From Aureococcus anophagefferens (lineage: Eukaryota > Sar > Pelagophyceae > Pelagomonadales > Pelagomonadaceae): a stretch of DNA of 64,000 bases. Made by a program: the position numbers and the translations under genes. The notes below the pieces were generated by a model. That model had not been told where the DNA came from. It saw only the letters and a program-made list of their open reading frames with translations, and made no database searches. Within the stretch, counting starts at the first letter, position 1; every line of letters starts with the position of its first letter. Shown one piece after another: positions 56,463-64,000 of the stretch. The DNA lies in assembly GCF_000186865.1 (NCBI RefSeq), contig NW_008705565.1, forward strand, positions 2,129,797 through 2,193,796, given 5' to 3'.

Positions 56463-58745
56463 GTGCGCGCGTTTGAACGTGTGGATGGAGAAGGGGTGGG
56501 CCTCCGTGTTGAAGACGTACGCGTCGAGCGGGAAGGACGGCGTCTCCTCCTGGATGAGGTAGAAGTACTTGAGCGTCTCGGCGATCCAGAACGACTCCAT
56601 GCGGTCGAGGCGGTTCGCGCTCGCCGACGCCCTGGGCTTGGAGACGTCGCGCATGGACGCGTGGCCGAAGGGCGCGCGGAGCAGGTCGTCGATGGCCTGG
56701 AACGACTGCCAGGACCACGCGCGGTACTTGTCCCGCATGTGGTCCAGGCCCGGCAGGATGGACAGGTACCACCAGCCCTCGGCGGCCTCGGGCCGGAGGA
56801 TGTACTCCTTCGTGTCCGTCGCGCTCAGGTCCATGCGCTTCCGCTTCACGCGTTCGGGCCCGATCTTCGTCGGCTGCTTGTCGTACATCGCGAAGCACGT
56901 CGTCGCGAGCTCGTCGGCGAGGGCGAGGTGCCTCGCCGCGCGCGCCGGGTCGTCCTGGTAGGCGGCGCCTAAAGCGACCCAGCCGGGCACGAAGCACTGG
57001 AGGTGCTCCATCGCCGACTCGCGCGAGAACGCGGACCCGCCGCGCCAGTTCAGGTTGTCCAGGTAGAGCAGGCCGTCGTCGCCGCGGGACGTGAGGCGCT
57101 GCTCCATGCCGTCGAGGGCGTCGTTGTACATCTGCCACGCGTCCTCGAAGTCGAGGGGCTCGGCGCTCTTCGTCCGCGTCGCGCGCCGGTCCGCGCCGCC
57201 CTGGAGGAGCCAGACCTTGGGCAGGTACTCGTAGAACGAGTCGGCCTCGGCGCCGAGCGTGATCTTGCCCGACGACGCGCCGACGCACTGCGCGTAGAGG
57301 CCCGGCTCGAGGCGCGCGGCGCGCTTGATGTGGTCGTAGAAGAGGCGCGCGGTCTTGAGGAACTTGGGGTCGCCGGACACGCGGGCGAGGTAGATGAGCT
57401 CCAGCTGCGTCGTGCCCGCGTGGGCGAGGCTCGGGCAGCCGCCGCCGGACCGCGCGCCGAAGCTCGGCGGGCAGACGCCCGATCGCTTGTCGAGCTTGCC
57501 GTGGATGACGTTGCCGATGTCCAGCGCGCGCGTCACGAAGATCTTGTCGCGGCTCACCTCGTAGGCCCCCAGCAGCCCGCCGAGCACGCGGATCGTCGTC
57601 TCGAAGATGGACGCGGAGCTCGGCGGGCTCCGCAGCTTCTTCCCGAACGCCTCCGTCGCGACGAAGTCGCGCGCCTCCTTGAATTCCTCCTTGAGCCCGA
57701 CGATCCACAGCGTGTCCAGCGAGTCCACCAAGGTCACGGCCATGTCGAAGCCGCTGCCGACGGCGCGGCCGCTCACGGGGGCCACGGAGTCGCGGCCAAA
57801 CGCGCGGTCGCGGTAGCCCTGCCACGCGTGCTTCACGGCCGCGGCGATCGCCGCGCGGCGCCGCGCGAGCTCCGCGGCGTCCGTCGGCGCGTCCGGCGCG
57901 CCGGCCCGCAGGCGGACCTCCGCGACGGCCGGCGGCGGCGGAGGCGCGGGCGTCCGCCGCGGGAGCGGCCGGCAGAGCGCGACGCCGTCTTTCGCCGCGG
58001 CGGGCTCCGCGGACCGCTTGAGCCAGCACGCGCGCGGCGGGTCGTCGCCGGGCGCGCTCAGGACGGCGGCGACGCAGCCCGCGTCCGCGCGGCAGGCCTC
58101 GCAGCACGTCGCCTCCGTCGCGCCGACGAGCGCGGGCCCGTCGCGGAGGTCCTGGCCCGCGACGTCCAACCCGGCCGCGAACTCGCAGGTCGCCGTGCTC
58201 GCCGGCGCCTCCAAGGGTGGCGGCGCGGCCCGGGCCCGGGGCACGCAGGCGACGACGCCGGGCTTGGACGTCGTCCGCGTCGCGTCAGCCTTGAGCCAGC
58301 ACGCGCGCGGCGGCTCGTCCTCGGCGCCGCTGAGCACGGCGCCCATGCACCAGGACCGCTCGGCGCAGAGCGCGCAGCAGGCCTCCCGGCTCGAGTCCTC
58401 GAAGGGGCCCTCGCCGACGCCGTCGCCCGAGATGTCGACGTCCGCGCGGAAGTCGCACGTCGCCGCGGGCGCCGCCGCGGCGGCCGGCGGCGGCGGCGGC
58501 GCGGCGGGCGCCGCCGGCCGCTGCGCCGCCGCGTCGATGCCCTCGTGGAGCTGCGCCATGGCCTTGCGCAGCTTCTCCATCTCGCGCGTGCCGTTGCGCG
58601 CCTCGCGGAGGCCGCGCAGCGCCTGGCGGTCCGTCGCGAGCTCGGCGGGCGTCGTCATCACGACGGCCATCCAGGTGAGCGTCGCGATGCCGATGAGCGC
58701 CGCGAGCGGGCTCACCGGGAGGGTCGAAGAGCTGTGGCGACCCAT
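56463..58745 (-). CDS. GH47 alpha-1,2-mannosidase with two PAN/apple-like modules
   Basis: The conserved part is 761 residues. A type II signal anchor (PLAALIGIATLTWMAVVM) is near residue 15. Two Cys-rich modules at about 96-170 and 188-260 share C-F-A...CC-x-C...GC-AVLS...PPRACWLK, as in PAN/apple domains. GH47 follows from about residue 305 (HAWQGYRDRAF; VTLVDSLDTLWIVGL; FETTIRVLGGLLGAYEVS; ESFWIAETLKYFYL) to TEAHPFSIH. These enzymes trim N-glycan mannoses in the ER/Golgi. The minus frame stays open through the RRM gene to 55434, but that extension is Arg/Pro/Ala-rich shadow, so the true stop or last splice is probably near 56463. PAN modules are unusual on GH47 and may bind glycans or proteins. 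Confidence 0.85.
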
Positions 58746-58849
58746 CTTGGGTGGCGGCGCGCGCCTGGACGGCGCCGGTGGATGCGTCTGCCGCTGCGCC
58801 TGTGGCAGGTTTTTTGCGAGCGTTTTGGCTTTGACGCACGTCGGGCGCG

Positions 58850-61142
58850 ATGGTGGACCAAGACCGCGTCGCCCGGTGGCGGGGCCTCCTCGGCGGGTTC
58901 GTGCCCCTGTCGATTCTAGGCGTCTGTCTCATCGGGTACAACGCCCCGAGCGTATTCCTGTCGCTCGCCGCGGCCCCGCCGGCCGACGGCGCCCTGCGCG
59001 GCGTTTTGACGCCCATCGTCTTCACGAACGAGTACGGGTCGCGGACGGCGGGCGATAGTTGGTACCCGTCCTTCGCCGACAGCGTCCTCGTCGAGCCCCA
59101 CCGCCTGACGACCCTGTCGACGGCCGCCGCGGACGACGGCGCGTCGGCCGACCTTTCGAGGGCGACGTGGTCCGTGTCGACGGAGCGCGGCGCGCCGGGC
59201 CCCGCCGTCGAGCTCGTCGACGGCGCCTGGACCGTCCTCTTCGACGCCGTCGGGCGCTACGTCGTCGACGTGGCCCTCCCCTACGGCGACTGCGACGCGA
59301 ACCTCGCGGAGGCGGCGGCGTCCGTCGCCGTCGCGTGCGTCTACGTCCGGCGGTCGCTCCGCAAGTTGAACCCCGCGGACCGGGAGCTCTACTTCGACGC
59401 CTTCAAGACGCTCATGGCCGTGCCGACGGCGCGGGGGCGGCGGCTCTACGGCGGCGGCTACGCGTCGCTGGACGACTTCGTCGCGGTTCACCTCGAGCTC
59501 GCGGGCGACCGCCCGCGTGGAACTCAAATCTTCAACCCGAGTTCAATGTGCGCGCATGCGACTGTTTTGCCACGAGCACATGCGCTGTGCTTCGAGAACT
59601 CGATGAGAGCCATCGCTTCGTCCAAAAATCAGCCGAATCGACTTCGATGTGATCGAGCTAGAGCGTTCTGAAGTTTGGCGGGGACCCCCCAAACCAGTGG
59701 TTGGAATCCACACAGGCGACCGCGGCAACGACGCGCTCCACGACGGCATGGGCTTCGTGGCGTCCCACAACGCGCTGACCTTAGCCTTCGAGGCGGCGCT
59801 CCAGGTCGTCGCGCCGGCGGCGTCCGTGCCCTACTGGGACTACACGGAGGACCACCATCTGGCGAACGAGGCCGAGGACCGCCTGGCGACGTTGTGGTCC
59901 CTCGACGTCTGGGGCGACGACTTCTTCGGCACGGCCTCGGGCAAGTACCGCACGGTGGAGACGGGCCGCTTCGCCTACGCGCCCATCGCCAAGGCGGCCG
60001 CGGGCGCGCGCGTCAAGTCGCCCTACGGCTACCTCCGGAGCCCGTGGAACGTGAACAAGGACCCCTTCCTCCTGCGGGCCCACAGCTTCTGCGGCGCGTC
60101 CTACGGCTGGCTCGAGGGGAGCCTCACGACGGAGGCGTCGCCCATCGACACGGCCTGGCCGTCCTGCAAGGTCCACCACGAGCTCACGTTCGCCGTCGAC
60201 TCCTTGTACGAGTGGGTCTGGGCCGCCGCGTACGCGCCCCACGGGCCCGTCCACTTCATGATCGGCGGCTACACGCACTGCGGCGACATGGCCATGGCCG
60301 CGCTCCACGGGAATTCGTCCAGCGACGACCTCGAGGCGTCGAACGTCGCCAAAATCTTGGGCTCCGTGAAGCAGCGGACCGTCGCGTTCCCGAAGACGAT
60401 GTGGCGCTACGGTCTGGTGGAGTACCCCCAGGCCTGCTCCGACGACACGCCCCAGGCCCTGTGCCACATGATCTGCGACGACCCCGTGTCGCTGGGCAGC
60501 TTCCGGAAGTTCGCCTTGACGGGCGACATGGGCGAGAACCTGTTCGGCGCGTGGGTGGCGCGGCTGCCCGTGGACCTCTGGGGCCAGTTCCTCGAGCTCA
60601 TCTGCACGACGCCCTTCACGCCGGGCGAGCAGATGGGCGCGAACTCGCCCGTGGACCCCTCCTTCTGGCCCATCCACCCGACGCTCGACCGGCTGCTCCA
60701 GTACAAGCGCATCGTCAAGCCCTTCTCGAGCCCGGGCTGGGAGGCGCCCGACGGGCCCACGAAGTACTGCATCACGGACTACGACGGCATCGGCGCGTCG
60801 GACTGCAAGGGCCACCACCCCTGGGACGTCGCGCCCTGGGCCGTCGCCGTCGACGGCGACCCGGCGTTCGTCACGAACGGCGAGCTCCACGCCATGGGCG
60901 ACCCGCGGGCCTACGCGCTCCCCTACGTCTACGACGATTTTACCTGGCCCCACTGCGACGCCGAGGGCCACGTCTTCCCGCCGCCGTCGGGCGCGCCAAC
61001 GCCCGGCGCCGACGCCGCGGCGCACAAGCACGCGGCGCCCGAGGAACGGGATCCCGACGACCGCGGGCCGCCCGGCCACGACGACGACCACGGCGAGAAG
61101 CCCCAGGAGATGGGGTCCTCGCGGCCGGGGGAGGCGGGGTAA
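58850..61142 (+). CDS. Tyrosinase-like copper oxidase
   Basis: Exons 58850-59504 and 59716-61142 give 693 residues. A signal anchor lies near residue 15 (LGGFVPLSILGVCLIGY). The tyrosinase start RRSLRKLNPADRELYFDAFK is followed by CuA histidines in FVAVHLELAG, LHDGMGF and VASHNALTLAFE and the VPYWDYT motif. CuB is represented by PVHFMIGGYTHCGD and PSFWPIHPTLDRLL. Tyrosinase-type enzymes hydroxylate or oxidise phenols; many algal ones are secreted. The intron falls between CuA His 1 and 2, is a family B introner, and removal restores AGDRGNDALHDG. The tail is His/Asp/Pro-rich. It is divergent from GH47, with 104 bp between starts. Confidence 0.9.
59513..59715 (+). mobile_element. Family B introner, B9
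   Basis: A 203-bp copy with target repeats gcgaccgc at 59505-59512 and 59716-59723; intron 59505-59715, 211 bp, GC-AG, phase 1. The core reads acccgagttcaatgtgcg and gaagtttggcggggac, slightly diverged from B1. Confidence 0.94.
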
Positions 61143-61501
61143 CACTGGCGCGTTTAGATCGCGGCTCTCGGGGTCAGGCGCCTCGTTCACGAGCCTCGTG
61201 GGCCTCGAGGCGCGCGAGCGTGGCTTTGGCCTCTTCGTGGCCCTTGGCGAGCAGAGTAGGCCTCAGAGGCCCGCCGCGCTGGGGATGGCGCACGGCGGAC
61301 GCGCCTCGCCGAAGGCTCACGCGTGGCCTCGCGATGCACGGGGGGAGCTCCCCATGTTCAACCAACGCAAGCGCTGCCGCTTGTCGAGCAACGAATCGTA
61401 GTGTTACCTCGATCGGCGGCGGGCGCGAGTTTTGCTCGGCCCGCGGTAGGCGCCGCGGCGGCTTGGCGAGGCCGTTGGCGTGGGGCAGCGGCGTCGCGCT
61501 G
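61143..61501. other. Intergenic up to assembly gap
   Basis: No supportable gene. The short frames are basic and Ala-rich, as expected by chance. Confidence 0.4.
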
Positions 61502-61664
61502 NNNNNNNNNNNNNNNNNNNNNNNNNNNNNNNNNNNNNNNNNNNNNNNNNNNNNNNNNNNNNNNNNNNNNNNNNNNNNNNNNNNNNNNNNNNNNNNNNNN
61601 NNNNNNNNNNNNNNNNNNNNNNNNNNNNNNNNNNNNNNNNNNNNNNNNNNNNNNNNNNNNNNNN
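61502..61664. other. Assembly gap, 163 N
   Basis: A run of 163 unknown bases. Sequence on its right edge is GC-rich and may be low quality. Confidence 0.99.
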
Positions 61665-61768
61665 GGGAGGGAGCGGCGCGTCTGCGGCTCGCCGCGGGGC
61701 ATGGGCCCGCGGCGCCGTCCGACGCGCCCCCTCCGGTCCGCGGTGGGCCCGCGGGCCCGCGGCGGCGG

Positions 61769-62776
61769 TTACGGTCCGTCGCCCTGGGGCATGCAGAGCC
61801 CGCAGCTCACGGGGCAGTTTTTGAGGAGCTCCGCGTCGTAGGAAGGGCACGAGTAGCCGACCCAATCCGCGCACTTGTAGCCTTCCACGTCTTCGAAGTA
61901 GGGGTCGTCGACGCACTCAAACGGGGCGGACGTGGGCGCCAGGGTCGGGCCGGCCGTCGGGTCCGTGGGCGCGACCGTGGGCGAGAAGGTGGGAGAGAAG
62001 GTGGGCGGGGTCGTGGGCGAGGCCGTAGCGGGAACTTGGCCGGGTCGCGCTTACGTTCTCGCGCTGCAGGAGTCGCAGGAGTCGGCGCAGGGCGAGTGGT
62101 CCATGATGCATGCCATGTACATCGCGTCGCAGAAGATGACCTCGGGGGGCGGCATTTTCGCGTCTTGGGACCAATAGAGATTGTCCATCATGTCGATACC
62201 ACCCACTATTTGCTCGGGAATCAGATAACTGCCGTCCTCGGACAAAGCTTGCTCCGCCCATGCGATCGTCGAGGGGCAGTGCATTTGGAATGAGTTATCT
62301 AGGTTCCACTGGATGAAAGAGGATAATGTTGAGGCGCCGCGACTAATTTGATAGTCGCCGTTCGCGCAGCCGAGCCCCTTGAGGCACCCGAGGTAGCCGA
62401 AACCCTGCTCGAGATAGTAGCCCGCATACTCGGCGCCGTTGGCGTCGCACGCGTTCCAGGCGTCTCTGTTCTCCGCCGCGTGGGCCTCCTTCTTCATGCA
62501 GACGCCCTTGCTGGTTAGAACCCACGTATCCATGCAAGTGCCTTGACCGCACGGCATGGGGTCCTTGAGGTATGAGCTGTAGTGACCCGTCACGCAATCC
62601 CACTCCGAGAAGTCCGCGCGCGCGTCGGCGTTCGCCTGGGACCACGTCAGCTCCGAGTAGCCGCCCGCCGCGACCGGGTCGAAGGTGAAGGGGTAGTGCT
62701 TGGTGGACTCCGCGTAATAGGGGCAGGTCTTGTCGAAGATGTCGCACTCGGTGGGGCACTGCGTGGAGTCGGGCAA
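61769..62776 (-). pseudogene. Cys-rich secreted protein with Pro/Thr linker and ShKT domain, interrupted by an in-frame TAA
   Basis: The minus strand from 62776 encodes a 230-residue Cys-rich region (STQCPTECDIFDKTCPYYA ... CADSCDSCSART) to a TAA at about 62051. The same frame continues without any other stop through a Pro/Thr linker (SPTTPPTFSPTFSPTVAPT) to an ShKT-like domain (six Cys between FECVDD and SCGLCMPQ), ending at a TAA at 61769-61771. No plausible intron removes the first TAA in frame; the only short options are 30 or 33 nt. Either the gene is broken, the base is a sequencing error, or the stop is read through. The 5' end is probably spliced to a missing upstream exon, since tccacgcag precedes the Cys-rich part. 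Confidence 0.6.
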
Positions 62777-62836
62777 CTTACCCTCAACTCCTACCTCAAC
62801 CTCGGACCTACCCTCAACTCCTACCTCAACCTCGGA
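62777..62836. repeat. 30-bp tandem repeat, two units
   Basis: Two near-identical units containing taccctcaactcctacctca and cctcgga lie directly upstream (gene strand) of the Cys-rich exon. On the minus strand the second unit ends ggtaagt, like a splice donor. Confidence 0.85.
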
Positions 62837-63638
62837 TGGCCTCCGGCCACCTCACCATCGACCTCCATACTCAAGGGCAGCCTCCCGGCTGCCTGCCCCT
62901 AGGTCCCCGGCTCGCTCCCCGCCTCGCCCCTGGCTCGCCTCCGCCCCGCCGGGTACGTGGCAGAAGCCTATTCCCCTCAGTCCTAAGCAAAGGCAATAGA
63001 CTCCAGGTTAGACCCACGCGACTACCGCGCGCACCTGCTCTCCACAACCACCGCGCAGCCGCAGCAACCTTCTCCCTGCACTCCTTACACCTCGGAGAAC
63101 CCGCGACAGCCTCCTCAAGCTGCGCGAGCGCGTCCCCGCGACGCGCGCCTCGACGCCGTCCGCGACGTCGACCCCCTTAGGCCGGGCTTGCATGCGCTTG
63201 GCGTGCACCGAGGACTCGAAGACGTAGCGGAGCGGGTCCCGGCGCGTTCGGGCGCTTGGATACCCGAGGGCGACGTCGTCGACGTTCCGCTCCGGCGACT
63301 GGTCGCGGACCACGCCGCCGGCGGGCCACGAGGTGGGAGGCCGTGTGTTGGTGGGGGGCGGGGGGTGGGTGGCGGGTGAGGGGGGGGTCGACACGGAGCG
63401 GGCGTGAAAGATCGAAGTGACGAAATGAATCCATTTTCATTTTAGTGAAGGTCAGGCATCAGAGACCCAGAGACTAGAGACCTGGGCATCGAGCATCAGA
63501 CCTGGGTTTCAGACTAAGAGAGACCTGGGATTGAAACCCAGGCCCTCGAATTACGAAAAAAACCTAGAAGTCGCCCAGGGCGTGGTCCAGGTCGCCGGCG
63601 GTGGGCCACAGGTGGACCACAATCACCTCCATCACCTT
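62837..63638. other. Intergenic, repeat-rich
   Basis: Contains Pro-rich and Arg-rich shadow frames only. Around 63450-63530 there are several copies of agagacc, cagacctggg and related words, as in a decayed tandem array. No gene supported. Confidence 0.4.
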
Positions 63639-63665
63639 CAGCAGCAGCAGCAGCAGCAGCAGCGT

Positions 63666-63722
<57 letters not shown>

Positions 63723-63737
63723 GCGCGCGCGCGCGCG
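63639..63737. repeat. Compound microsatellite (CAG)n-(GTC)n-(GCC)n-(GC)n
   Basis: An uninterrupted run of about eight CAG, then GTC/TCG, then about seventeen GCC triplets, then a GC dinucleotide tract. Such a stack is prone to length change and hairpins. The open frames across it (poly-Arg, poly-Asp/Gly) are products of the repeat. Confidence 0.97.
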
Positions 63738-64000
63738 GGCATTCGAACCTACAATCAGACACAGAACGGCATAGGGAAGGCCATTTTAGCTCAGTGGGTG
63801 AAACTGTGACGGTAATAGACGGGATCCCGAAATCGAGTGGGCGCGCGCGCAGCCCGCAGCCGCAGTGATCGACCGAATGTACTCCGCCAAAAGGATGGGG
63901 CAGCGCCGGCGCAACTCACTGGCGTGCTCCAGTGCACTTCCTTGGCCCGGGATGGGCCCCGATAGCGGTTCTGGCGGCGTCGGGGCAGCCCAGACGTCGC
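63738..64000. other. Window end, tRNA-like A-box only
   Basis: At about 63784-63801 ttttagctcagtgggtg resembles a tRNA D-arm/A-box, but no matching B-box or cloverleaf follows. It may be part of a tRNA-derived short interspersed element. Otherwise nothing recognised. Confidence 0.3.

Noticed and set aside
63784..63850. tRNA gene
   Set aside because: An A-box-like segment is present but no anticodon stem, matching T-arm or acceptor pairing could be built.

Overview
The window looks like nuclear DNA from a unicellular stramenopile alga. The closest match I know is the pelagophyte Aureococcus anophagefferens. Four things point there: very high GC, tightly packed genes with very short intergenic spacers, eukaryote-only proteins (dynein roadblock light chain, PGAM5, RNPS1/SR45-like RRM-RS protein, GH47 mannosidase, LON-RING protein), and above all many copies of two short intron-generating transposons (introner elements) of the type described from Aureococcus and Micromonas. 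Two runs of N (25515-25564 and 61502-61664) are assembly gaps. I see no rRNA, CRISPR array, virus or organelle DNA.

Layout. 1-7.4 kb: a hypothetical membrane-associated protein and an insulysin-type M16 peptidase, each carrying introners. 7.4-8.7 kb: two gene fragments around a broken introner. 8.9-19 kb: class I fumarase, two 2-oxoglutarate-oxygenase-like genes (one fused to an AP2 domain, ending at 20.5 kb), a serine carboxypeptidase with a duplicated signal peptide, an enoyl-CoA isomerase, a family-92-like glycosyltransferase, PGAM5 and adenosine kinase. 13.4-14.4 kb is a 10-bp minisatellite plus AT-rich DNA. 20.9-31 kb: PX protein, roadblock light chain, ShKT membrane protein, an Hsp70-like membrane protein split by a gap, a beta-helix protein and a GH2 glycosidase. 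31.2-37.4 kb: one predicted seven-exon gene of about 1,724 codons that strings together exostosin-like, GT10-like, FkbM-methyltransferase-like and GT4-like domains. 37-61 kb: a secreted beta-helix protein, a second PX protein, a plastid-type VTT/TVP38 protein, LON-RING, LRR, aldo-keto reductase, a C2/SNARE-like protein, KH protein, EF-hand protein, a FabD-like pseudoenzyme, an RRM-RS protein, a PAN-GH47 mannosidase and a tyrosinase. 61-64 kb: a gap, a Cys-rich/ShKT gene with an in-frame stop, and simple repeats.

The unifying feature is the introners. About fifteen introns consist of one 8-bp target-site copy followed by a roughly 190- or 203-bp element. The 5' splice site (GT, more often GC) is the first two bases of the 8-bp target duplication. 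The 3' splice AG is the end of the terminal inverted repeat. Removing the intron restores the pre-insertion reading frame exactly, which let me join exons with confidence (for example the conserved RTREQLGYLV segment of the M16 peptidase).

Several neighbours share themes without being an operon: glycan building and trimming (GT92-like, GH2, the multi-domain glycosyltransferase, two beta-helix proteins, GH47), membrane traffic (two PX proteins, C2/SNARE-like protein, VTT) and cell-surface Cys-rich proteins.
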